Position numbers and translations under genes: made by a program
Assembly (NCBI RefSeq): GCF_015832195.1
Contig: NC_052045.1
Coordinates: 1,178,001 to 1,242,000, forward strand
Length of the DNA: 64,000 bases
DNA from: Motacilla alba alba
Lineage: Eukaryota > Chordata > Aves > Passeriformes > Motacillidae
Direction of reading: 5' to 3'
Shown: piece by piece, positions 12,561 to 25,106 of the stretch
Position numbering within the stretch: the first letter of the stretch is position 1
How the letters are laid out: every line of letters begins with the position of its first letter
The notes under the pieces: generated by a model
The model's input: the letters and a program-made list of their open reading frames with translations, nothing else
Database searches by the model: none
Told to the model about the DNA's origin: nothing

Positions 12561-15500
12561 TCACCAGAGAAAGGGATGGAATGAGCTGATTAAAGAGCTG
12601 ATGAGCTGATGCAAAGCTGCTCCCACCCTGGCTGAAGAGTGGCCATCAGCCAGCCCACCAGGTGCTGCTGTGAGAATGGATGGGCACCAGGGTACCAGGG
12701 CAGGGCCTGGCAGGCTGGGGTGACATCTCAGCACTCACAACCTGCCCAAATCCTCCCCTCTGCACTCTGGGGCAGGAGGGGCAGGGCTGGGGGTGCAGGG
12801 GACGCTCTGCCCAGGGTCCCATCAGCACCTGAGGACCAGAGGGCCCCAGAAGAAAACAGAAAGGAAGGAAACAGAAAATGATGCAGGAAGGAAACAGAAA
12901 ATGTTTCCTTCCTGCATCAAAGCTGCTGCTTCTGCCCCAGGAGCACGCTTTGGGACGAGCTAGCAGCAATCCATTTGGGATTAAGGCAGGGAGGTTTGCT
13001 TCCAGTGCTCACAGAGGTGGGGAAATCTGCAGAGCCACCGTGCCCAGCCTGCGGTGCCGCTGGGCTGGGTGACCTGGACAGGCCTCTGCGGGGTGGCAGA
13101 CAGGGCTGGGCCTGTCCCCGTGTCCCCAGCCTCCCTCCCGGGCTCAGGCATGGGGAATGCTCATGGAAACCCCCATCAGAACAGGGCTGTGGCATCTGGG
13201 CCTTGGCCCTCAGCACAGGGGCTGGCATGCAGCAATAAAAATCCTGGCTGGCTCTGCTGACAACACCTGCTCCTGCGTCCTGATAAGCTGGGCTACACAA
13301 GGACAATTATAAATGCCTCCAAGACACGTTAGAATGCGTGTTTTAATTTAATCAGAGAGAACAAAAAAGCACATTAATCACTGCTCTCTTAACAGCAAAG
13401 ATGTCCAGATACTCGCCAAGATAGCAGGGTTTTTCCCAAACACATCAGGTACAAAAGGACAACAACAACAAAAAAATTACAGCCTTACAGGGGGAGGTAC
13501 AAGGCCAAGCTGCACCTCGTGCTCTGCTGAGCTGCTGCCAGCACACACAGCTGGGCCAGGGCAGGAGCCTGGCAGGGCTGTGGGAAGGCAGCTCTGGGAC
13601 AGAGCTGCAGCAAAGCCACCCCAAGGGAGCAATGACACCCCTCGCCCCAAGACACCTCTGCAGGACACGTCTGCTTCCCGATTCCTCCGCATGGGGAACT
13701 GAAAACTAACAAGGAACATTCCCCCAAATGACAACTGCACGCTGAGGTACCAATCACAGGGCTGATCAAGGAGCTTTCTGACGTGTGATGGAAGGATCAA
13801 GGAGCTCTCTGATGTCAGAGTTTAGACGTGTCCTTTCCTCACCATTCCCAGAAGAGAAAATAGCTCTTGTCATAATAACTTCTTTGTGTTTTGCTTTCTG
13901 TGCTCTGCTTGACTCACAGTTGCCCCTTTACAGCACCCTCCATTTTTAAATGAGACCCTTGGGGCTTGCTCCTGGCCCTGCTGAGGGGTTTTCAGTGGGA
14001 CCTGAGGCTGCAGCTGCCCTTTTGCCTCCAGGAGATGCACTTGGGTCGGAACCTCACCCGTGTATCCTCTGGAAACATCAGGAGGGGCTGGTGCCCAGGG
14101 GCAGCCAGGCTGCTGTGTATGGATAACACCAGGCATGAAACATCTTCTCAAATCTACAATAAAGAAGGATCAGCTCAGAGACCCAAACACCCCTGCTGAA
14201 GAGGCGCTTTCCAAAGACAAGGCTGAGCCCCAGTGCTGTAACACCCCATGCAGAAAGGAGCAAGCACAGCTACTGTTTTCTAAATCCTAAAAATCATCTC
14301 CAAAAGTTCCACTGGGCCCAGCTACAGTCTAGCAGGACCTGGCTGGACTGACCACACAGTGTAAAACCAGCACCTCAGAAACATTCCAAGTTTAATGGTG
14401 TAGGCAAGCACGTAGACAGCTTTGTGCTGTAACTCTGTAGGAAGTTAAACTTCTCAAATTGAGCTTCTTGTGACATGAGGCTTTCTTTCTTCCTACTCCT
14501 GTTATGTTTTCCTCTTCTAAATTAACGTGTGCAGCTGAGCTTGGAGGAGCAGGGTAGGGAGTGAAGAGGCTCCAGGTAATAATCACCTTCCCTAACTGTC
14601 AAAGGATTGTTTTTGTTAATGCAAAACGCAGGCAGTTTATTGACAGAGACACGCTGCAGAGGGATGATTTTAGCTGCCTCTCACAGGCTAAGGAAGTACA
14701 CAGGGAAGCTGGATGCATGCTCTGGTTTGATCTCCAGTGGACAGCAGGTCATAATGATGCCTTCAGCTGAGGGGCTCCACTGCTCAGCAGCTGAGGGGGT
14801 TTGGCAGGGAGAGATAAGTGCTGATCATCTCCATCAGGCATTGCTGCTGCACCTTTGGACTCCAAACCACACGAGGCTCTTTCCTCATCCCTCCTTACTC
14901 CGGGCTACAGCTCTTGTGGGGAGAGGGGAGCAGGGAGGAGAGGGGCTGGGCTGGGGGGCACGTGAAGGAGCCAGAGGCTGGGCTTTGGTAGCCACGCTCA
15001 GGTGCCACCCCTGACCTGCAGCCTGGGGGAAGCCCAGCTGAAGGCAGTGAGACTGTTCATGTGAGAAAGGATGAGAAGGATTAGGTGGAGCTGGAGCGCA
15101 CTGATAGCACTGCTGCAGCTTTTTCCCAGGCCTCCTACTCGGGCATCGCTTGCTCGGGTGATTTAACAGAATTACTCAAAATGTAAATTCCAAAAGGCAC
15201 AAGGCCTCTGTGTCCTTCAGGTTCACTGCGGAAATGTAAAGTGGTTTTTGTTTTTCTGACCATCCCCTCTTATCCCTGAGAAATAAAGAACAATTTCCCC
15301 AAGAGTTGGTTCAGAGACACCGCTCAACACCCATCCAGTGCGACACAGTTGTGCTGTGGTACGTGTTAGCACTATCCAACCTCATCTGACAGGAGCTAGA
15401 AAACATCTTTTTCTTCTGAAGCCACAAGGGAATTCAAAGAGGGAAAGCATAGAGTACAGAAAAAATGCAGAAAGTACAAAATCAATTCATCTGTGGCATT

Positions 15501-16474
15501 TGGCAATTCAAATTAACCTCAGCTTATTAGCACATGGCTATTCATTAATTTTCTCTTTCTACTCTTTAGGTTGGTAAATGACTGATTACTGCTTAGTCAT
15601 ATTTGATCAAATGAGCTGCTATTGTTTCCATTCCACCTCCTGCAAAAGTCTGAGGAACAACAGTAAATACCAACAGGAGAGGAACTCTCTGGAAACACGA
15701 CCACAGGAAAAGCCCAGTGGCTGTTTTTGCATATTTCTTTTCTAGAATCGTGACAGGAGGATGCCAAAATGGGAATTGACTGCAACAACCCCTGTCAAAA
15801 GTGCAGATACCATAGGACAGTGTGTGCTCAGAGGCTGGCTTCACGTGTCATGGCCAAGACTGCATTTTTGTGGCACCAAAGTGCCATTGTTCACCTGCTG
15901 AACGCCCAGAGATGGCTCCCCAGCAGCCGGGCTGCTCCTTGGAAGCCCCCATCTGAGCAGCCTGGGTTACCCAGAGCAATATCCCAGGGAAGGCAGGGAG
16001 AGAGGAGCTGTGGAAGGGACCATTCCCTCTTCAGGGAGCAGCTGAAATGGCCACGCAGCCCTTGGCTCTCTTTGGCCTTTGTGCCAAGCAGAGCTGGTGG
16101 CTCATGACAAACATCCCTGCCTGAAATGAAGATCAGATTACTGGAGAGCACAGAACAGCACTTGATCATTTATGGAAGAGCCCTGTAGAATGAGTAGAAG
16201 CTCCCATCCAGAAGCTTTTGCAAGCTGTATCCATGTGGCTGAAGGCTGTGCAGTGCTTTGCCAGCTGCTGGCTCGTGTCACTGATGTGCTGGCACACCTT
16301 GACACAGCCTCCAGAGAAGGTTCCAGGTCTGTGACTAGACCTCCTAACCTGCCAATTAAATCTGGAGGCAAGAATTAAAATGTAATTACTGAATATCAGG
16401 AACGGTAGGGGAATGGCCTTAGCAGTATTTACCTATTATTCTATTAAGAATAATAAGAATATTATAGTAAGTCT
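12561..16474. other. Unique non-coding DNA
   Basis: Mostly mixed-composition sequence, with a GC-rich part at 12600-13260. Two imperfect copies of a 21-bp word beginning GATCAAGGAGCT lie 31 bp apart (13764 and 13795). A perfect inverted repeat at 12879-12919 is listed separately. No supported gene. Confidence 0.5.
12879..12919. repeat. Perfect 18-bp inverted repeat with 5-nt loop
   Basis: The left arm 12879-12896 (TGATGCAGGAAGGAAACA) is exactly complementary to the right arm 12902-12919 (TGTTTCCTTCCTGCATCA). The arms are separated by GAAAA. Immediately upstream, GGAAGGAAACAGAAAATG occurs once more in direct orientation, so the locus holds a direct copy followed by an inverted copy of the same word. 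This arrangement is typical of a replication template switch. The stem is too short for a usual microRNA precursor. Confidence 0.9.
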
Positions 16475-16736
16475 TCATTTAAACTAAAAGAGGGCACGTT
16501 TAGATTAAATATTAGGAAGAAATTCTTGAATGTGAGGGTGGGTAGCCCTGGCACAGGGTGCCCAGAGCAGCTGGGGCTGCCCCTGGATCCCTGGCACTGC
16601 CCCAGGCCAGGCTGGGATGGGGCTTGGAGCAGCCTGGGACAGTGGGAGGTGTCCCTGCCATGGCAGGGGAGCTGGAATGAGACAATCTTTAAGGTCCCTG
16701 CCATCCCAAACCATTTTATGACGATTCTGGAATTTT
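16475..16736 (+). mobile_element. CR1 LINE 3' end fragment, plus orientation
   Basis: The segment reads in the order of the avian CR1 3' end. First comes a TTTAAACTAAAAGAGGG block and an AGGAAGAAATTCTT block, then a GTGCCCAGAGCAGCTGG block, CCTGGATCCCTGGCACTGCC and CCCTGCCATGGCAGGGG. It ends with AAGGTCCCTGCCATCCCAAA followed by a decayed tail near ATTCTGGAATTTT. Only the 3' untranslated part and distal sequence are present, as is usual for 5'-truncated CR1 copies. No reverse-transcriptase coding sequence remains. The assignment is from memory of the family consensus, not alignment. Confidence 0.88.
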
Positions 16737-19700
16737 AGAGGAAGATTTTACTGCTGTCTGAAACCACATCAGTAAGGGAAGGGAAGAAAACAAAGCAGGA
16801 GTTCTGCAAAAGCTGGGGACAAGCGACTGGGAGGTCCCTGAGTCTGTACTCTGCTGGCTCCAACTGAGCAATATCTTCAGAGCAGCAGCGTTTCTAAAGT
16901 TCCAAGTGATTACCTGCGAGGCGATGGAAGCTGTCACCGTCAGCATCCCGCTCTCCTCCTCCCGAGGGAGTGGCAAAGCTCTGCTCCTGACGCTCTGGGA
17001 GCCAGCCCTGCCTCCAGGTCCTCTTCAAGCACAGCTCAGGACTCCCAGCCCAAGGGAGCAGGGCAGCCCGGTGCTGTGCTGGCTCTCCAGCAGCAGAGCA
17101 GGGGTGTTGACAGCAGCGGAACGAGCAGCAGCTGTGCTTGCAGCAGCCACGCTGAGGAACGGTGTCCGGGGATGTCACAGAGCATCAGGGGTGGCAGCAG
17201 GCTCCTGCCAGCACCTTTCCCTTCAAAGCCTGCCCGGTGTCCCTGGTTTTGAGCATATGGCTGCACGGCGCAGGAATGGGGAGGTGGGAAGGTGTGCTTG
17301 CCTCTCCTCCCGTGCCACACTAAAGCTGGGTGTCTGCTATTGTAAATCAAGGGCAATTCCGACGAGGGCAGAGAGAGTGATGAGGGGGACTCCCTCTTAT
17401 CAGAAGGCTGATTAAGTACTTTATTCTACTATATTCTATACATCTAAAGCTGAATCTGCCATGCACTTACTCTTGCTCACAACTGCACAGAGCTGCACTC
17501 AACTCTTGTTCTTCCATGAGTGTCCCGTGTCTGTCAGCAGACAGCCCCGACACAGACACACTCCTGGCCCTGACAGGCCAAGGGAACAAAGCATCCTCAC
17601 TTTGGGTAAACAATCTCCACATTGCATTCTACCTTGGCACAGCACAGGTGCAGCAAGTGATAAGAATTGCCTTTTCTTTCTCTGATGTTCAGAGAATGTG
17701 AATCCCAGAAATATTCTTGGGAAAAAATTGTGCCCTGCTTTTCTCCGTGAGGAGAGATGTGGCAACATCTGCAGTCTGACAGGCTTCACTGGGTCAGCCA
17801 AAATACTTCTGGCGTGCTCACATCAGGGCTTCCAGAGGGATTGCACTGGGGGTTCCCAAACCTTGGGAGCCTGGGTGGGAGCTGCCCTGAGCAGAGGAGC
17901 GCTCTAGCTGCTCCCTCCATCCTGCCTGCAGTGGTGGAGTTAAGAACAGAGGCTGCAGCTTCCTCTGGGCTTTTCCCTTGGATTATTCCAAGGTTAATAC
18001 CCAGGCACTGCTAATGAGCAGGCTGAGCACTGCAGCTGCAGGAGAGATGGGAAGGAAAAGGTCAGGTGCTTGGTCTCATAGCAAAAGCATTTGTCACGTG
18101 TGGAGCTGAATCTAGAGACAGAAAGATGCTGCCTTCAAAATTCCTTAATTTCTTTGAGGAGTTCATTACTAGGGCCCTGTTTCCTGCTTCACCAGGAGAT
18201 CATCAATACAGGGGATTTTTGTTCTCCTCCTGTCTGCTCCAGACTCTCCTCACTGCACACCTTTCAAAGATATTAAAAATCTCCTGCTCCATTCTTTAAC
18301 TGGCAGGTCATCATCACCCTCCTCTCACATCTCCTGATCCAGTCAGCTCGAAAACCACTTGCTGCTCTTTGTGCATCATCTCCCAGACCTGTCTGAAGCA
18401 TCTCTGGAGGGGTCAGGCGCCTGCCAGAGACCTTCAAGAACAGCAGACACGAGCTCTCCACCCCCAGAGGCAGGAGGCCTTTGGCCCTGGCAGCACTCAG
18501 GTACAAAGGTAAGCTTCTGGATGAGGAGCTGGACCAACCCCTACTGACTTCTCCAGGATTCTGTGGAGCCATCCATTTCTGCCCCAAACCTTGGAGCCTG
18601 GAGCATGTGAGAAGAGGGAGCAGGGAGGCACCACAGCAGTCTGGGGCTGGGCTAGGGGTGCGTGAACAAAGGCTGAGAGAGCTGAGTGTGGCCAGTGTTA
18701 AAAAGAGAAGGGGAGGATCCCAGTGCTGCTCAGCTGCTGCCTGGCAGAGTGCAGAGAGCTCATGTGAAGAGGTGACAGAATCAGAGGCAGAGGAAAAGAG
18801 ATGTGATTAAAAAAAATAAATCTGAGCAGATGCTTGGAAAAAAACCCCAGAATTACCAGTTCAACACTGGAAGCTCCCAGTGAGGCTGGGAAATTTCCAT
18901 CCTGGACTCACAGGGTGCTGACCCACCTGAGTGAGCTGCCCCAGCCTTGGCATTCACTGCCCTTGGAGCCTCCTGCTCTGTCAGAGCACTCAGGCCATGG
19001 CAAGGCCAGGAACACAGCCCAGGTGCTCCATGGCAGCCCAGCAGCCCCACAGCACATGAACCAGATCCATTTCCTTGATGAGAGCCTCCCACAGAAAGTG
19101 CCCTGTCAGCAGAGAGAGGCTGCAGAGCCTTTCAGAGCTCCTTCTGCAGGGGTGCCATGATTATGATCATAAGTTTGCAATAATGATAATGGAGCTAACC
19201 ACAATTCCATTTCCAACTGAGGTAAGCTATGGATTTGTATAAAATACGTATCAAATTATTTCTAGATTTTTTAAGTTCAGAGGCGACAGGAGTTTTTATT
19301 AGAATGATTTTGTATTGACAGAACAACGACTCTAAGCTAAGCTGTTAGGACTATATATTTCCCTCACGGCCTCCAAAAGCACTGTAAATTGAAATGTGCA
19401 TTAAAAACAGTCAATCTTTGTTTGCTGGCAACATTGAAGGAGAATTGACTGTGTTTTTATTAAAAAAGCTCATATCTTATAGTGACTGGACTGCAATGAG
19501 AGGGGGTATTAAAGTGCTCATTAAAGATAAAAAAAATAAATCCTCTGTTTGACTAAATCCATAGAAGCATCACTGTGCTCAACAGAAGTGCAAAGATGCT
19601 CATTAATGTCATCTCAGAACTGGTGACTTGGTACAAGCCCTGCCTGAAACAAGCCCTGGTGCTTTGTCCCACGCTGGCCCAAGCCATCAATAACCCAGCA

Positions 19701-19773
19701 ACAACCCAGCAACGTGCTGCCTGCAGCTGCTCCAGCAAACAGGACAGCTCTGGGCTGGCTCCTGCACTCATCA
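16737..19773. other. Unique non-coding DNA
   Basis: Mixed composition with no tandem array. A modest GC-rich stretch with some CpGs lies at 16900-17300, too sparse for me to call a CpG island. The AT-rich part from 19160 to 19560 is stop-rich and transposon-free. No supported gene. Confidence 0.5.
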
Positions 19774-20050
19774 GACACTCACAGAACACCCTGGGCTGGA
19801 ATGGACCCCTAATGCCATGAGCAGGCACACCTTCCACTGGAGCAGCTTCGCAGCCTGACCTCGAATGCTCCCAGGGCTGTGGCAGCCACCACCTCTCTGG
19901 AAATGCAGTCTTTCACCATCCTCATTTGCAAAAAACCTTCCTTTTGCCTAATCCAAAAGCACCCTCCTTCAGTTTAGACCTGTCTCCCTGTGTCTCACTG
20001 CCCTGCTGAATGGTTTGTTCCCATCTCTGCTCAGGCTCCTTTGCTCAAAC
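19774..20050 (-). mobile_element. CR1 LINE 3' end fragment, minus orientation
   Basis: Read on the plus strand, the copy begins with a CACAGAA tail remnant and CCTGGGCTGGAATGGACC. A degraded GCCATGAGCAGGCACACCTT block follows, then CTCTGGAAATGCAGTCTTTC and CCTCCTTCAGTTTAGACCTG. This order is that of a reverse-complemented avian CR1 3' end. Divergence is higher than in the 16.5-kb copy, suggesting an older insertion. The right boundary is uncertain by several tens of bases. Confidence 0.8.
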
Positions 20051-23000
20051 ACCTCAGAACAAGACCAGGCTCGTGGACACACGTTCAGCCCTAACCTGGT
20101 GGCAAACAGAGCAGGAAAAAAGCTGGCATTGCTGGTGAAAAAACCCCCTGCACCTCAAAAACTTCACTCAGGTGAAGCAAGAAAAGAGTGTGGAAAGACC
20201 GGAGTGCTGAATGACAGGACTTGGGCAGGCCCTGAGGCTGTCTTCTGCAAACAAAGCCAGCCTGCACAAGTGATAGGTGCTAATTAATAAATAGGGCTGG
20301 TTTCCCTTTGCCAATTACTTATTGATACACCAGATACTCCTCTCTGATAAGCCACTCTAAATTGGTAATAGCTTTTATCACAGCTGTGAGCAAGCAGAAT
20401 CAAGCAGCCAGTGCCTTCCCTTTTAAGTTGTTTATCTTCTGCTGTTACAGAATTCTCTGCTGAGTTTGTTTGGAATTGCAGTGAATTAAACACCTTATTT
20501 TTTAATTATTATTACTTGTATTGTTGTAATGCCTGGAAATCCCACTGTGGACAAGGGCTTTGCTGCTGTGTGAACAGAGCTCTGAAGACAGGGAAAGCTG
20601 CGTCCCAGAGAGCTCACCCTGAGCTTTGTGATTGATTGCTTCTTCCTATTCCTCCCAAATGTTATCTCTGAGCGGGTGTTTTCTGTAATTTATGTCATAC
20701 CCTATCTCCTGCCTTGGTTTGTGTCTGTATTTGGGGATGCAGCTTGCACGAGGCAGCTGCAAACGTAAAGCTGGATTGCACGGGCCAGCAGACATCCTCT
20801 GGTGAGCACTGAGCTCTGCATGCTCTGGAGAACGAAACCAAACGCAGAGTAGAAGAATTAAGATTTTTTAGATTTTTAACCATGCCATGTCAGTTCGTGA
20901 GGGAAAGACCACAGGAAAAAAAAGTAAAGGGGAGACAACAAGGTCCTTAACGGGTAGGCTGGTATTGATTTGGAAAACTCAAACACACTGATACTTAATG
21001 GGATCATTTCTCTTGGTTTTCTGCAGGGAAAAGCCCAAACCTGAAACCCAGCAGGGTAAACGGAGCAGATTGCTGGCCTCGCAGCACTCAGCCTCCAGAG
21101 CAAGGATTAAAGGCACTCCCCCTCCAACACACACAGCTCCTCCAAGAACTAAAGACATAATGAGTGCCCTCACAACCTATTAGCAGCTTTATATCCTGAA
21201 CAAGAGAACCCCGGGGCCCAGCCCGGAAAGGTCAGGAAGTTTTTTCAGCTCAAACTAGACCTAGTCAAGGTTTTCCCAACAGCAAATCCAGGAAAATACT
21301 GATTTGTAAGGGGAAAAATTGAAAGGAAGAACATAATTCTCCCATTCTTTAGAGTCTCTGAGCAGAGTTGCAAATGATACGGGACTCTGAAGGGGAAAAA
21401 GTTGAAATTTGGTCTGGAAAAAGACAGAGGGACTTGGTTCTGCAAGAGAGGGGACAGTGATGGAGCCAACACCCGCCAAGCTGTGCTTCAGTGAGGCAGC
21501 AAAGCTTGAACAAATTCACAAAGGTGTTCTCCTCTTCCAGTGGCCCTGGGGGGTCTCTGTCTGTCAAGCCTGCTTTGCCCTCACTTTTGTTATCCTTATC
21601 AAATTTCTGTGTTAATCTTGAAGAAACAACCTTGTTTCTTGAAGGTTGGAGGTTTCTTGAAGAAACAACCTTTTCTTTGTTACAGGGAGGGTTTCTTTTC
21701 TTTTTCTTTGACTGCAGATGAAGTCTCACACCCAAACTGTCCTCTCTCACACACAACACTTTCTCAAGAACACAGAACACCTTTTCAGACACCTCCCAAA
21801 TTGTCACTGGTGATATTACCCACAGCTTTTGTTAATGACAAAGAATTAAGTTGGGCTCACAGTACACAACAGGACAAGCTAGAAAGTTTGATGGTCTATG
21901 GAAGAAAATACATCAAGTGACAAAACTGAGTTTACTGCACATATTTCGACCCTTTCTCCCTTTTTTTTTTAATATTCCAAAACATCCCACAAGGACTATT
22001 AGCTACAAAAGAAAAGCATTTGCTAATGATACAGCTTAAAATCAAAATCAAAACGTACAGCTGTCTGCCTCAAAGATGCCCTCCTACAGTTCATTTTTGG
22101 GTTTTCAAAGTGAAGGGTTTTAGAAATGTAAAGAATAACTGACACTTTTTATATCCATAATGCATTCCTCCCTAGGCACACTCACAGCCTGTATAGTCTG
22201 TGGTATTAAAAAAAATATCCCGAGATATAAACCCAGTGACTTCCATGGAAAATCACTTTCTGAGGCTAATGCAGTTTTATCAGTGGCAGGGATCCTGCGC
22301 TGTCTCTTGGACTGTGACCTCTGCTTCACTTTTATTAATCTGTCTGTTGGCCAGCCCTGCTTATCAGGGATTTGGTGTTTGAGGTGAAGATCCTTCTCAG
22401 ACTCTTTCCACTGCACCATTTGTCTTCACAGCCCAGATTCTCTTTTCTCTCAACCACTGCACTGACATCTTTGCTCGACTCCCTGTTCTTCCCTCCACCC
22501 CCCAGGCTATGGCTGCCTGCTTATTTATGCTGTCGGCTTAATTTCCTGATTGATATTCTCACATTCCCCCTGCTACTTACTTATTTACATCCTCTGCTTG
22601 TTTCCAAGCCCTGCTCCTTTAAGACTTCAGTGCTATTTTATTTATGGAAGAGAATCACTGTTTTCCACAGCATGTTCTTTATGCTGCTGCCACGACCTTC
22701 CAGAGCACCAGTTAATCATCCCAGATATTGCCACGCTCCAAGTGCCATGCTCCTCAATCCTCTGAGCCTCTCTGGTGGAATTCTCTACCTGGGGAGCCGG
22801 CTGAAGCCGTGCATCTTTTTTATTATATTCATTATTTAGCACCTAAACAGCCCTACATTCTCTAGGTAAATAGGAGGGAAGGTGTTCATGCTACACTACT
22901 CTGGTTTACCCTTCTCCAGGGTAAGACAGCAGCAGCTCCCACAGCCAAGGGGTTTTCCCCTGGGTAAAACAAACTGGCAAAGAACAGAGCTCCACATGAG

Positions 23001-24429
23001 CTTGTGGGGTGGTCTGGTGGCAAAGGAGACAACATCCTGTGGGGGAGAGACAGAAAGGCTGCTCTCATCTGTAGAGCAAATGTTTGGGGAGTCTGTGAAC
23101 ACAGGGGGGGGAAATGCAAAGGCAGGAGAGCTGCTCTCAGCAGTGCCACAGCTCCACTGGGCTTTTGGCTGCTGGAGGATGAGTTAGGCTGTGAGGATCA
23201 GAGCAGGAATCTCCAAGGACTCTCTGGGGTGAGAGAAAGTGAGACTTGCCCTGGCCAGCAACTCAGAGAGTTTCACCTTGACTGAGGAGCCAGAAATCAT
23301 CCTACCCAAAGTGCCCTGCTCCTTCCAGCACTGCCAGAACATTTCCCTTGCTCCAGCCAAAGGTTTGTCCTGAGGAAGGCTGCACTAAGGTTTCCTTGTA
23401 CGTAACAAAATGTTCTGTGGGCTGCTCCTGATGAATGCTGCTGATTTCTGTTACAGTGATCACCTTGCACCTCCCAACCAGCACAGAGGGGACAGAGAGC
23501 TCAGGATCATCCTGCTGCTGCTGGGCCACGTCCCTGGCAGCAATCCTGGGACAACGGTGCTGAGGAGGAGGACAGCAGGAGATGAGAACAAACTGGAATG
23601 TGACTGTTCAGGTGAATTCCCAAATGCACCACACCTGCCACACGGATTCTTTTTCAGAACTGTCAAACCCAGCACACTTAGAGCCATGCCTGAGTGCTAT
23701 CTGCTCCTGCTTGTAGCTCTCCTCGACGTACTGCAGACACAGTCTGGGCTCCAATGTGATATTTATAGAGTATTGTGGAGTGCTTTGGGCTGGACACGCT
23801 GAGCTGAGGGAGGGGAGCCTGCCTGCCCTTTTCAGACGTAAAATGGGGGATGCTCTAACAACCCAAGATGCAGTTAGTTGGTAAAACAGGCTAATTTGTG
23901 GCCCTGTTTAACTGCCTTGCTTGATTTGTTGGGGCTAAGAAGTTGGAGTGTTTGTTTTGCTCTGGGGTGCAGAGCAGAGCCCAAGCCCGTCCTGTGTTTG
24001 TGCTGTGCAGCAGGGGAAGGAGCAAGCAGAAGCTTTTCATTTAACAAGTGGCAAAGTGATGCCACAGGGGGAAAAATAGATGCAGCTGTGCCTGCAGCAT
24101 TACTTAATCCTTCTCCTTCCATTTCCTTCCATGAAGATTGAGCCCCAGCCAGCAGAGAAATAGCTGCTGGTGGTTACACAGAACATAATGCCCTAGTCCA
24201 GCCTGGAGCTGGGAGATATGTGTTTGGTTTGCTGCACAGTGCCTTCTGCATTTAAAGGTTCACAAAACTGCCCTCACTGCCTGCCCCAGGACCGTGCCTC
24301 AGTGCTGGGCACTGCAGAAGAGGAGCTGGCATTGCAGGGAGCAGGGCAGTCCTGGGGCAGCAGCAGTGACAGCTCTGCCCTGGCGGCCCTGCACACCCCC
24401 AGTGCCCAGCAGGGATGTCAGTGAAACCT
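20051..24429. other. Unique non-coding DNA
   Basis: Long, mostly AT-moderate sequence with a pyrimidine-rich stretch at 22380-22660 and a T run near 21960. Open frames up to 155 codons (plus strand, 22372-22839) lie in the pyrimidine-rich stretch and look like compositional artefacts. A small repeat and hairpin cluster at 21616-21672 is listed separately. Confidence 0.5.
21616..21672. repeat. Direct repeat with internal hairpin
   Basis: TCTTGAAGAAACAACCTT occurs at 21616-21633 and again at 21655-21672, 39 bp apart. Within the first copy AAGAAACAA (21621-21629) is followed two bases later by its reverse complement TTGTTTCTT (21632-21640). The same word therefore appears in direct, inverted and direct order. 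Confidence 0.85.
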
Positions 24430-25106
24430 CAGAACTCTGTCCCCTCCTCTGTGCCACTGCAGTGAGCTCTGTGCCACCCTCCTGTGCCACCAGAGAGCTC
24501 TGTGCCACCCTCCTCTGTGCCACCAGAGAGCTCTGTGCCACCCTCCTGTGCCACCAGAGAGCTCTGTGCCACCCTCCTCTGTGCCACCAGAGAGCTCTGT
24601 GCCACCCTCCTGTGCCACCACAGCGAGCTCTGTGCCACCCTCCTTTGTGCCACCACAGTGAGCTCTGTGCCACCCTCCTGTGCCACCAGAGAGCTCTGTG
24701 CCACCCTCCTGTGCCACCCTCCTGTGCCACCAGAGAGCTCTGTGCCACCCTCCTGTGCCACCACAGCGAGCTCTGTGCCACCCTCCTCTGTCATCACAGA
24801 GAGCTCTGTGCCACCCTCCTCTGTGCCACCACAGTGAGCTCTGTGCCACCCTCCTTTGTGCCACCACAGCGAGCTCTGTGCCACCCTCCTGTGCCACCAT
24901 GGAGAGCTCTCTGCCACCCTCCTGTGCCACCACAGTGAGCTCTGTGCCACCCTCCTCTGTGCCACCATGGAGAGCTCTGTGCCATCCTCCTGTGCCACCC
25001 TCCTGTGCCACCACAGAGAGCTTTGTGCCACCCTCCTCTGTCATCACAGCGAGGTCTGTGCCACCTTCCTGTGCCACCGTCCCCTGTGCCAGCACGAGCT
25101 CTGCCT
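24430..25106. repeat. Minisatellite, 31/33-bp units with GAGCTC
   Basis: The basic unit is GAGCTCTGTGCCACCCTCCT followed by GTGCCACCAGA or GTGCCACCACA (31 bp). A version with an extra CT (CTCCTCTGTGCC) is 33 bp. Some units are truncated to the GTGCCACCCTCCT half. Each full unit has a SacI-type GAGCTC. Copies near 24780 and 25040 have TCATCACAG instead of CCACCACAG. Open frames run the length of the array on both strands (minus strand to 329 codons, plus strand to 214) and translate as Trp-His-Arg or Cys-Ala-Thr-rich strings. Mixed 31- and 33-bp units shift frame along the array, so this is not a conserved protein repeat. Confidence 0.96.

Noticed and set aside
12879..12919. microRNA precursor
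   Set aside because: An 18-bp stem with a 5-nt loop is shorter than normal precursors, and flanking bases do not extend the pairing.
22372..22839. 155-codon plus-strand frame rich in Leu/Phe/Pro
   Set aside because: Pyrimidine-rich stretch; hydrophobic translation follows from composition, with no start, splice or domain evidence.
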